DNA of 5,966 nt from Deltaproteobacteria bacterium. Lineage in GTDB: Bacteria > Myxococcota > UBA796 > SXON01. The notes beneath the pieces are model-generated. The model was not told the DNA's origin, searched no databases, and saw only the letters and a list, made by a program, of their open reading frames with translations. The position numbers and the translations under genes are program-made. This document shows, one piece after another, positions 1 through 5,966 of the stretch. The stretch spans positions 1 through 5,966 of the forward strand of contig CANKNP010000316.1 in assembly GCA_947483545.1 (NCBI GenBank). The letters are read 5' to 3'. How positions within the stretch are numbered: position 1 is the stretch's first letter; every line of letters begins with the position of its first letter.

Positions 1-100
1 CCCCCCGCCCAGCAAGGAGCAGCGCGGGCCCTCGGCGCTCCGGGACGGGTTGCGGGCTGTGCCCGCGCTGTGCTACCCGGCGCCCCCGCTCGGAGTCTCC
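1..100. other. Left-edge sequence upstream of purH, no assignable gene
   Basis: These 100 bases precede the chosen purH start. The purH frame is open back to the window edge, and nearly all its third positions here are G or C, so it resembles coding sequence. A second + frame ends in a TGA at 102-104 that would overlap the purH GTG (GTGA arrangement), so the tail of an upstream translationally coupled gene is also possible. The roughly 33-residue peptide of that frame matches nothing I recognise. No promoter is apparent. The segment is too short to decide between an upstream gene end, a PurH N-terminal extension and non-coding leader. Confidence 0.35.
92..95 (+). promoter_or_regulatory. Shine-Dalgarno site for purH
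   Basis: GGAG lies five bases before the GTG at 101. It supports the start at 101 over the in-frame TTG at 50, which would add 17 residues that do not resemble known PurH N-termini. Confidence 0.6.
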
Positions 101-1663
101 GTGACCAGCCGCTACGCCCTGCTCTCCGTCTCCGACAAGACGGGCCTCGTCGATTTTGCCCGCGGCCTCGTGGACGCGGGGTTCACCCTCTTGTCCACCG
201 GCGGCACCAAGGCTGCGCTCGTCGCCGCGGGACTGCCCGTCACGGCAGTGTCTACGCACACGGGGGCCCCGGAGATCTTCGGCGGACGCGTCAAGACGCT
301 GCATCCCCGGATCCACGGGGGGATCCTGGCACGCCGGGGAGAAGACGATGTCGTCGCCCTCGCTCACGACATCCCGTTCATCGACGTGGTGGCCGTGAAC
401 CTGTACCCGTTCGCGGCCACGGTCGCCGCCGGGGCCACGCTCCCCGAGGCGGTCGAGCAGATCGACATCGGCGGGCCCGCGATGGTTCGCGCTTCTGCCA
501 AGAACCACGCTGCGGTCACGATCGTCGTGGACCCCGCCGACTACGCCGCGGTGTTGACCTCCCTCGGTCACGGCGACGAGGGCCTTCGCCAGCGCCTCGC
601 CGTGAAGGCCTTCGGTCACACCGCTGCCTACGATGCGCTGATCGCGTCCTGGCTGGGCGAGCGCCTGGACCCAGGCTTCCCGCGGCAGGCCACGATCCCG
701 CTCGAGCGGGTGCAGACGCTTCGCTACGGGGAGAACCCGCATCAGCGCGCAGCGTTTTACGCGACGCCGGGTGAAGGGGGTCGAAGCCTCGCCCGCTGCG
801 AGCAGCTCCAGGGAAAGGAGCTGTCCTTCAACAACCTCGCGGATCTCGACGCGACGCTCCGTGTGGTCTTCGACGTGGGGGCGGCGACGGGGCTCCCAAG
901 TTGCGTGATCGTCAAGCACATGAACCCCTGCGGGGCGGCGTCCCACCCAGACGGGATCACCGCCGCGTACCGGCTGGCCCTCTCCGCGGATCCCGTGAGC
1001 GCGTACGGCGGGATCCTCGCCTTCAATCGTTCGATCACCGAAGGCGACGCCGCGGAGATTGTGGCCAGCGGTGTGTTCTACGAAGTGATCGCTGCCCCCG
1101 GCATCTCCGAACCGGCTCGCGCCCGACTCGCGGTGAAGAAGAACGTGCGGGTGATGGTGCTCCCGACCGATTGGGAGTCTTGCGTGGCGGCAGGCCGGGA
1201 CGGTCGCCGCGTGCAAGGGGGCTGGCTGCTCCAGGACTGGGACGTCGGGCACGCGACCGCGTGGGAGGTGGCCACCAAAGAGGGGTTGCGCGCGCCGTCC
1301 GACACCGAGCGGGCGGGGCTGACCTTCGCGTGGGCGATCTGCGCCAACGTGAAGTCGAACGCGATCGTGCTCGCGTGTGAGGCCGACGGCGGCTGGGTGT
1401 TGAACGGGGTCGGGGCGGGGCAGATGAGCCGCGTGGACTCGGTGCAGTTGGCGATCCGGAAAGCCCGTCGGCCGGTCGCGGGGTGTGTGCTGGCCAGCGA
1501 TGCGTTCTTCCCGTTCGCAGACGGGGTGGTCGCGGCCCTCGAAGCCGGCGTCCGCGCGTTTGTGCAGCCCGGCGGCTCGATCCGCGATGATGAGGTCAAA
1601 GCCGCCGTCGCAGGCGAGGGGGGCACCATGATGCTCACCGGCGCCCGCCACTTCCGACACTGA
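101..1663 (+). CDS. purH: Bifunctional AICAR transformylase / IMP cyclohydrolase PurH
   Basis: This 520-residue cytosolic enzyme carries out the last two steps of de novo purine synthesis: formylation of AICAR by 10-formyl-tetrahydrofolate to FAICAR, then ring closure to IMP. The N-terminal MGS-like cyclohydrolase domain (about residues 1-200) opens with the family signature ALLSVSDKTG, and has LLSTGGT, the GRVKTLHP segment (Lys65, Thr66) and DIGGPAMVRASAKNH. The transformylase domain follows from about 205, with RYGENPHQ, VKHMNPCG (the catalytic Lys-His pair at 272-273), GVGAGQMSRVDS, SDAFFPF, QPGGSIRDDEV and the classic C-terminus RHFRH. Length is normal for the family and no key residue is missing. 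The GTG at 101 is chosen because it gives the family N-terminus and has GGAG in front of it; an in-frame TTG at 50 is possible but less likely. purD follows 39 bp downstream, and the two are commonly adjacent in bacteria. Confidence 0.97.
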   Translation: MTSRYALLSVSDKTGLVDFARGLVDAGFTLLSTGGTKAALVAAGLPVTAVSTHTGAPEIFGGRVKTLHPRIHGGILARRGEDDVVALAHDIPFIDVVAVNLYPFAATVAAGATLPEAVEQIDIGGPAMVRASAKNHAAVTIVVDPADYAAVLTSLGHGDEGLRQRLAVKAFGHTAAYDALIASWLGERLDPGFPRQATIPLERVQTLRYGENPHQRAAFYATPGEGGRSLARCEQLQGKELSFNNLADLDATLRVVFDVGAATGLPSCVIVKHMNPCGAASHPDGITAAYRLALSADPVSAYGGILAFNRSITEGDAAEIVASGVFYEVIAAPGISEPARARLAVKKNVRVMVLPTDWESCVAAGRDGRRVQGGWLLQDWDVGHATAWEVATKEGLRAPSDTERAGLTFAWAICANVKSNAIVLACEADGGWVLNGVGAGQMSRVDSVQLAIRKARRPVAGCVLASDAFFPFADGVVAALEAGVRAFVQPGGSIRDDEVKAAVAGEGGTMMLTGARHFRH

Positions 1664-1690
1664 CCGGCGAAAGCGCAATAGACTCCGCAC

Positions 1691-1694
1691 GAGG
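1691..1694 (+). promoter_or_regulatory. Shine-Dalgarno site for purD
   Basis: GAGG lies eight bases before the purD ATG within the 39-bp purH-purD gap. The gap has no visible terminator hairpin or promoter, which fits co-transcription with purH. Confidence 0.55.
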
Positions 1695-1702
1695 TTTGAC
1701 CG

Positions 1703-2899
1703 ATGAAGATCCTGCTGGTCGGTGGTGGCGGTCGGGAGCACGCCTTGGCGTGGTCGCTCTCTCGGCACGGCCACGCGCTGCACTTTACGCATGAAAACCC
1801 TGCATTTGCCGCGCTTGGCATCGTGGATGTTGGCGATCCGGTGGAGCGCGCGCGGGCGCTGAGCCCGGATCTGGTGGTGATCGGCCCAGAGGCGCCGCTC
1901 GCCGCGGGGGTGGTTGACCAGCTGGACGCGCTCTCGATCCCCGCGTTCGGACCGACGCGGATGGCAGCGAGGCTCGAGACCTCGAAGCTGTGGGCGAAGG
2001 ACTTCATGATCCGGAACGGCCTGCCGACCGCGCTGGCCCAGGTGCTGCAGCCGGGGCAGACGCTCCCGATGATCGAGGACGGCGTCGTCAAGCTCGACGG
2101 TCTGGCGGCAGGGAAGGGCGTGTGGGTGTGCACCGACGAGCACGAGATGCGGCGGGCAGTCGCGGACGCACAACGGCTCCAGCCGAAGGGCAAGATCCTG
2201 CTGGAAGAGCGGCTGATCGGACCTGAGGTGAGCGTGATGGCGCTCTGCGACGGCACGCGGATCGCGCCGCTGCCGGCCGCGCGCGACCACAAGCGGCGGT
2301 ACGACGGGGACCGGGGTCCGAACACGGGGGGCATGGGCGCGGTGGCGCCGATCGGCATCCCCGAACGAGAGGAATGCGTCGAGGTGCTGCAGCGCGCGGT
2401 GACCGCGATGGCGCACGAGGGCACGCCGTTCCGGGGGGTGTTGTACGGCGGGTTCATGCTCACCCGCAAGGGGCCGAAGCTCCTGGAGTTCAACGCCCGC
2501 TTCGGCGATCCGGAGTGCCAGGTGCTGATGGCGCTCCTGGACGAGGATCCAGCGCCTTGGCTGCTCGGCGCCGCCCAGGGGCGGCTCCCTGGGCGCGCGA
2601 TCCGGATGCGGTGGGCGCACGCCTGTTGTGTGGTGGTGACGGCGGAGGGGTACCCCGATCAGGTCGCGGACGCGGTGATCGACGGGCTCCCGGCGGATCG
2701 GGACGATCTGGTGGTCTTTCACTCGGGGACGCGACGCGAGGGGGGCGTGCTGCGGGCGGTGGGTGGTCGGGTCGTCGGCGTCACCGGGATCGGGGCGAGC
2801 GCCGAGATGGCCTGTGAGCGGGCGTACGCGGGCGCGCGGGAGGTGCAGTTCGCGGGCGCCTCGTACCGGCGGGACATCGGCGCGACCGGGTGGAGCTGA
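1703..2899 (+). CDS. purD: Phosphoribosylamine-glycine ligase PurD (GAR synthetase)
   Basis: This ATP-grasp enzyme joins glycine to 5-phosphoribosylamine to make glycinamide ribonucleotide, the second step of purine synthesis, in the cytosol. At 398 residues it is about 25-30 shorter than typical PurD (420-430). The N-terminal domain starts MKILLVGGGGREHALAW and has VVIGPEAPL (58-66) and FGPT (82-85). The ATP-grasp region shows VKLDGLAAGKGV (129-140), LLEERLIGPEVSV (166-178), ARDHKR (193-198), GPNTGGMGA (205-213) and the metal-binding LEFNARFGDPE (261-271). The C-terminal domain has AEGYP, VFHSGT, GGRVVGVTGIG and RRDIG. Two oddities are visible: the usual PGN-type loop after the second strand reads HENP (30-33), and the linker before the DGLAAGKG motif is shortened. 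All main catalytic motifs are present, so the enzyme is probably active. Its stop codon overlaps the next gene by 10 bp. Confidence 0.96.
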   Translation: MKILLVGGGGREHALAWSLSRHGHALHFTHENPAFAALGIVDVGDPVERARALSPDLVVIGPEAPLAAGVVDQLDALSIPAFGPTRMAARLETSKLWAKDFMIRNGLPTALAQVLQPGQTLPMIEDGVVKLDGLAAGKGVWVCTDEHEMRRAVADAQRLQPKGKILLEERLIGPEVSVMALCDGTRIAPLPAARDHKRRYDGDRGPNTGGMGAVAPIGIPEREECVEVLQRAVTAMAHEGTPFRGVLYGGFMLTRKGPKLLEFNARFGDPECQVLMALLDEDPAPWLLGAAQGRLPGRAIRMRWAHACCVVVTAEGYPDQVADAVIDGLPADRDDLVVFHSGTRREGGVLRAVGGRVVGVTGIGASAEMACERAYAGAREVQFAGASYRRDIGATGWS

Positions 2900-3528
2900 C
2901 CCGGGAGTCGCCGGCCCCGGGCATCGTCTGTTTTCAACCCCGCCGGGGCTATCGATACGGTGTGGAAGCCTACGCCCTGGCTACGTTCTGCTTGGATGGT
3001 GCACCGGCGGGGGGCTTCCGAACCGCGATCGACCTGGGGGCGGGGAGCGGGATCGTCGCGTTGTTGTTGGCAAGTCAGGGGCTGCGGGTGATCGCGGTGG
3101 AGCGGGATGAGCGCTGGCGGGGGGTGTTGGAGGCCTCGGTTCAGGCGTCTGCGGCGGAGGTGGACATGGTGTGGGGGGATGTCCGAACGGTCACGTTGCC
3201 CCGAGTGGACGTCGTGGTGTGCAACCCGCCCTGGTACTCGGCGGGGCGCGGCTCGGTGTCGCCGGATGGCCACAAGGCCGCGGCGCGGAGCACCTTGCAC
3301 GGGGCGCCCGAGGACTTCGTCGCCGCCGGGCTCAGATGCGGGCCGGCGGTCTGTGTGGTGCTGCCGAAGACGGTGGGCCTGCCGGAGGTGGCGGGCGCTC
3401 ACCTCGCGCGGTCGGCGGCATACGGGGGGCTGGTGCTCGGCGAGTATCGGCAGGGTGCTGGGCGGAGGAGGATCGTGGAGGTTGCCCCCTACTCGCCCTG
3501 GAGCAGCCGGACCGCGTCTTCGCTGTAG
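2890..3528 (+). CDS. Class I SAM methyltransferase, YfiC/TrmN6-like (COG4123 type)
   Basis: This predicted 212-residue cytosolic methyltransferase probably acts on adenine N6 in tRNA, like YfiC/TrmN6 of E. coli, which modifies A37 of tRNA-Val. That substrate is inferred from family features. The N-terminus has QPRRGYRYGVEAYALATF (16-33), matching the family's Q-P-x-x-G-Y-R-F/Y block. Next come SAM motif I, DLGAGSGIVALLLA (48-61), the acidic strand end VIAVERD (67-73), GDV (96-98) and the catalytic NPPW (112-115), followed by the family's KAAAR segment (129-133). The usual motif is NPPY; Trp is an accepted aromatic substitute in N6-type enzymes. At 212 residues it is shorter than the usual 235-250. 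The GTG at 2890 overlaps the purD stop by 10 bp, suggesting translational coupling, though its Shine-Dalgarno is weak. No later start would keep the N-terminal block. The 3' end overlaps the convergent TPR gene by 40 bp. A glutamine (PrmC/HemK-like) or other amino methyltransferase is the main alternative. Confidence 0.83.
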   Translation: MELTRESPAPGIVCFQPRRGYRYGVEAYALATFCLDGAPAGGFRTAIDLGAGSGIVALLLASQGLRVIAVERDERWRGVLEASVQASAAEVDMVWGDVRTVTLPRVDVVVCNPPWYSAGRGSVSPDGHKAAARSTLHGAPEDFVAAGLRCGPAVCVVLPKTVGLPEVAGAHLARSAAYGGLVLGEYRQGAGRRRIVEVAPYSPWSSRTASSL

Positions 3529-5744
3529 GGGTCGAGGGCCAACGCGTCCATGGCGTAACGCTTGCGTTGCACCGGGTCGGTGGTCGAGAGCTCGCCCAGC
3601 AGCAGGTAATACCCCGGGGTCGGGTCTCCCCCCTTCACGTAGCTCAGCGCCTTCTCAACCTCGGCCGCGCGGCCGAGCGCCTGCAGGCACAGCGCACGGA
3701 GGAGCTGGAACCGGGACTCCTTCGGGCGGGCCGCAGCGGCTTGCTCCACGAGTGGCAGGGCGTCGGCGGGACGACCCGCCGCAAAGTAGATCCGCGCGGC
3801 CAGCACTTGAGCCTCGGGGTCCGTGCCGTCCCGGGCCAACTTGGCGATCCCGTTCAGCGCTTCGGTGTTCCGCCCCTGCAACCATTGGAGCGTGGCCAGA
3901 CCCACCGCGAGGCCCTTTTCCTGGCCTGCGGCCCCGGTGAGCCTCGCCCTGAGCAGCTCCTCCACGCGGGCGGTGTCCACGGGGCGACCGAGGGCGAACC
4001 GCAGCGGGTTTCGACGCCCGGCGCTGCCGTCCACCTGGGCGACCGCAGAGCGCAACGCCTGCACCGCCATGTTGCCATCCCCCGCCTCCAACGCGATGCG
4101 GGCGGTCCAAATCCACACTGCCGGCGAGGCGGGATCCGCGCGCTGTGCGGCTTCAAGTCTCGGAATCGCCTCCCGGGCCACTTGACCGGCGAGGTCCAGC
4201 TCCACTGCGGTCAGCAGGAGTTGGGCCACGTCCGGGCCGGGCAGTCCATGCGTGTCTGCGTTGCCCCAGGCCTTGCGTGCGCCGAGGAGGTCGCCGGTGG
4301 CAAGCGCGGCGAGCATACGGACCTGCGCTGCCGTCGCGTCGTTCGGTCGATCCCCGAGCACGGCGTCCGCGGCATCGGCGGCCCCTCGCATGCGCTCGGC
4401 GTTGCCGATCGCCTCCAAGTAGTCGGCTTGCGCGCTGTGCAGGTGAAGCCAGAACCTGTCCTCTGCGTCGTCAGGCTCCTCCGCGGCGAGCGGCGCCAAC
4501 CACTCCCGGGCTGAGCTCGCGTTGCCGGCACCGATGTCGTGGGCGGCCAGGTCCAACCGCAATCGGACAGGGGTCTGGTCCCCGAGCCGCCTTGCGGTCG
4601 CGATCGCGGTCTTCAGGTCGCCCCGCCGAAGCGCGAGCACGCCCCGGTAGCCGCTGAGCTCTGGATCGCCGGGCATCAGCTTCAGCGCGGCCTCCACGCG
4701 ATCCAGGGCATCCGGCGACGCGCCGTCGATGGCCGCTGTGGTGGACTTCCGCACGACCAGCCCGCACCCGGTCGGCGCGCTGCGCGCCAGCGTGTCGAAA
4801 GCGCGCATCCGCACCAGATCGGGTTGATCCTCCGTGAGATCGATCGCGTAGCTCGCGCACCAGGTGTCCATCGGATCGAGCTGAAGGCAACGCACGGCCG
4901 ACGCGCGCGCGTCGTCCTTCCGGCCCTCCGCCATCGCGCCGGCGAGCTCCGCCCGCACCACGGCGACATGGTCGGGCCGGAGGTTCCGCGCGCGCTTGAG
5001 GAGCGCGATGCGCAGGTCCGGCTCTACCCGCTGCTCGGCGTAGAGCATCGCCAACAGCCCGAGCGTCTCCACGTCGGGCACGCGGACGGCAGCTCGCTCA
5101 GCGAATGCGACGGCCTCCTCCATGCCTTTCTCACCGCCCCGAAAGCGCGCAGTCCACGCCTGCGCCAACATCAATTGCCGGGACTCGGTGACCACGCCCA
5201 CGCGCTTGTTGAGCTGCGCCATCGTGCTGTCCGCGGCCGGACCCTCCACCGCGAGCGGGCCTCCTCCGGGCGCCGTGGCGACATCGCCGGACCCAAAGCT
5301 CGTGGGCAGGATACCCCCGAGCTCCTTCTGTGCCCACCAGGTCCCGGCGATCGCGCCCGCCCCGACCAGCAGCGCGGCGGCCGCCTTCACCACGGGCGCC
5401 CAATTCAGGCTCCGACGCGGGGCGGCCGGGGCGGTGGCGATCGTGCCTGGGAAGAAGAAGTGTCGGAACGACGGATGCTCCGCGATGGCGAGCCACGGCG
5501 CATCCTCGGACTGAACGAACTCGGTCCCCAGCAACTCCCGGGCTTGAATCCGCCCGATGACCGCGTCATGGTCGAGCAGCAGTCGCTGGTCGCCTTGGCG
5601 GATGGTGTACGCGACCCCGCGGGAGGCGCCCGATGTGCACCGCTCGCAGGCCTTCGGCACCGAAGCGCTGCCGGGGGCCATCACCACGGCAGCGCCGCAT
5701 CTCCCGCAGGGGAGCCGAAGGTCCGAGGTGCCGTTCGGGGTCAC
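3489..5744 (-). CDS. Membrane-anchored zinc-ribbon / TPR-repeat protein, function unknown
   Basis: This 751-residue protein has no function I can name. Its N-terminus carries a CxxC-x16-CxxC zinc ribbon (Cys13, 16, 33, 36). A small domain follows (about 44-98, with the aromatic-rich AEHPSFRHFFFPG end) that recalls the GYF-like modules found after zinc ribbons in Myxococcota proteins; this likeness is tentative. One hydrophobic helix (about 118-137, rich in Ala, Leu and Gly and ending in TWW) is preceded by Arg110-Arg111, so the N-terminus is probably cytoplasmic and the rest periplasmic. A Gly/Pro/Ala-rich linker (about 148-170) leads into degenerate TPR-like helix pairs from about 190 to the C-terminus, clearest at 225-290 and 640-751. 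Such repeats usually serve as protein-binding scaffolds. No catalytic motif was seen. The GTG at 5744 is chosen because it just precedes the zinc ribbon; the frame is open further upstream but only through the tandem repeat. No Shine-Dalgarno is visible. It is the only gene on this strand and converges on the purine operon. Confidence 0.85.
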   Translation of the reverse strand: MTPNGTSDLRLPCGRCGAAVVMAPGSASVPKACERCTSGASRGVAYTIRQGDQRLLLDHDAVIGRIQARELLGTEFVQSEDAPWLAIAEHPSFRHFFFPGTIATAPAAPRRSLNWAPVVKAAAALLVGAGAIAGTWWAQKELGGILPTSFGSGDVATAPGGGPLAVEGPAADSTMAQLNKRVGVVTESRQLMLAQAWTARFRGGEKGMEEAVAFAERAAVRVPDVETLGLLAMLYAEQRVEPDLRIALLKRARNLRPDHVAVVRAELAGAMAEGRKDDARASAVRCLQLDPMDTWCASYAIDLTEDQPDLVRMRAFDTLARSAPTGCGLVVRKSTTAAIDGASPDALDRVEAALKLMPGDPELSGYRGVLALRRGDLKTAIATARRLGDQTPVRLRLDLAAHDIGAGNASSAREWLAPLAAEEPDDAEDRFWLHLHSAQADYLEAIGNAERMRGAADAADAVLGDRPNDATAAQVRMLAALATGDLLGARKAWGNADTHGLPGPDVAQLLLTAVELDLAGQVAREAIPRLEAAQRADPASPAVWIWTARIALEAGDGNMAVQALRSAVAQVDGSAGRRNPLRFALGRPVDTARVEELLRARLTGAAGQEKGLAVGLATLQWLQGRNTEALNGIAKLARDGTDPEAQVLAARIYFAAGRPADALPLVEQAAAARPKESRFQLLRALCLQALGRAAEVEKALSYVKGGDPTPGYYLLLGELSTTDPVQRKRYAMDALALDPYSEDAVRLLQGE

Positions 5745-5750
5745 GCAGGC

Positions 5751-5756
5751 AATGTA
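5751..5756 (-). promoter_or_regulatory. Possible -10 element for the TPR gene
   Basis: Read on the - strand this is TACATT, matching four of six bases of the sigma-70 -10 consensus, in a short AT-richer patch of otherwise very GC-rich DNA. It ends six bases before the GTG at 5744, so transcription would begin at or next to the start codon and the mRNA would be leaderless, which would agree with the absence of a Shine-Dalgarno. No convincing -35 is visible at the right distance; that position falls in the edge of the 103-bp repeat. This is a weak call. Confidence 0.2.
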
Positions 5757-5765
5757 GCGCGGACG

Positions 5766-5863
5766 GCGCCCTGGACGCGCAGCGAGCGCCGGCTGGCGAG
5801 CCAGCGCAGCCAGCTTAGGCGCTTGCGCCCGGGGAATGCGCACATCCGAGGGGCCCCCGGCGC
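5766..5863. repeat. Tandem direct repeat, copy 1 (103-bp period)
   Basis: These 98 bases recur without a single change at 5869-5966, with five unmatched bases (5864-5868) between, giving a period of 103 bp. The identity stops abruptly on the left: 5761-5765 differs from 5864-5868. Inside the unit are short inverted repeats: GCTGG-CGAG-CCAGC (5792-5805), GGCG-CTTG-CGCC (5818-5829), and an imperfect one around a GGGGCCCC core (5846-5860). None has a following T tract, so these are not standard terminators. The copy ends 21 bp from the TPR gene start and so lies in its upstream region. Confidence 0.95.
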
Positions 5864-5868
5864 GCGGA

Positions 5869-5966
5869 GCGCCCTGGACGCGCAGCGAGCGCCGGCTGGC
5901 GAGCCAGCGCAGCCAGCTTAGGCGCTTGCGCCCGGGGAATGCGCACATCCGAGGGGCCCCCGGCGC
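5869..5966. repeat. Tandem direct repeat, copy 2, runs off the window
   Basis: This copy is base-for-base identical to 5766-5863 and is cut by the window's right edge, so it may extend further and more copies may follow. Translation through the two copies falls in different frames because 103 is not a multiple of three. The same DNA therefore gives two unrelated peptides in the upstream extension of the TPR reading frame, which argues that the array is non-coding. Perfect identity means either recent duplication, active homogenisation, or an assembly artefact at a sequence end. Confidence 0.93.

Noticed and set aside
1664..1702. Regulatory element or purine riboswitch between purH and purD
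   Set aside because: The 39-bp gap is too short for a riboswitch and shows only a Shine-Dalgarno; no hairpin or PurR-like palindrome is visible.
1078..2493. 471-residue open frame on the - strand across purH and purD
   Set aside because: It lies antisense to two well-supported genes, is rich in Ser, Pro, Thr and Arg without domain motifs, and is the type of long shadow frame expected in DNA this GC-rich.
2719..3402. 227-residue open frame on the - strand over purD end and methyltransferase
   Set aside because: It is antisense to the SAM-binding and NPPW motifs and has low-complexity Arg/Pro/His-rich composition.
3557..3568. Bidirectional terminator hairpin (AACG-CTTG-CGTT) near the convergent gene ends
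   Set aside because: It has only a four-to-five base-pair stem, lies within the TPR coding sequence and has no T tract.
3171..4514. 447-residue open frame on the + strand spanning the convergent junction
   Set aside because: It overlaps the methyltransferase in another frame and is antisense to the TPR gene; both of those show family or domain features, and this frame shows none.
5846..5860. Intrinsic terminator at the GGGGCCCC inverted repeat
   Set aside because: The stem is short and imperfect with almost no loop, and no T tract follows on either strand.
4539..5921. 460-residue open frame on the + strand opposite the TPR gene
   Set aside because: It has a composition dominated by Arg, Gly, Pro and Ala with no recognisable domain, and runs into the non-coding repeat array, ending at the TAG inside copy 2. 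A shorter + frame ends at the equivalent TAG of copy 1.
5766..5966. CRISPR array
   Set aside because: There are only two copies, the repeated unit is about 98 bp with a 5-bp interval, and there are no spacer-length unique segments.

Overview
This window is gene-dense, very GC-rich bacterial DNA (roughly 70% GC by eye), with GTG used as a start codon for three of the four genes and strong GC bias at third codon positions. The two purine genes are universal and do not fix the taxon. The C-terminal neighbour, a membrane-anchored zinc-ribbon/TPR protein, together with the base composition, is most reminiscent of Myxococcota or related former Deltaproteobacteria. That placement is inference only.

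Layout: on the + strand, purH (101-1663), purD (1703-2899) and a small class I SAM-dependent methyltransferase of the YfiC/TrmN6 type (2890-3528) run head to tail with a 39-bp gap and then a 10-bp overlap, so they probably form one transcription unit. PurD and PurH catalyse an early step (glycinamide ribonucleotide synthesis) and the last two steps (AICAR to IMP) of de novo purine synthesis. The methyltransferase is probably co-transcribed; it looks like a tRNA adenine-N6 methyltransferase relative. On the - strand, one long gene (5744-3489) encodes a 751-residue protein with an N-terminal four-cysteine zinc ribbon, a single transmembrane helix and a long TPR-like helical repeat region. Its 3' end overlaps the 3' end of the methyltransferase by 40 bp, tail to tail.

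The right end (5745-5966) is non-coding. It holds two copies of a tandem direct repeat with a 103-bp period; 98 bp are identical in both copies, and the second copy runs to the last base of the window. This array lies 21 bp upstream of the TPR gene start, so it is probably its promoter/leader region. The reading frame of the TPR gene stays open through the array, but the repeat is read in two different frames there, which shows that the apparent N-terminal extension is not protein.

I found no RNA gene, CRISPR array, insertion sequence or recognised defence system. The least ordinary items are the 103-bp repeat array and the uncharacterised zinc-ribbon/TPR membrane protein.
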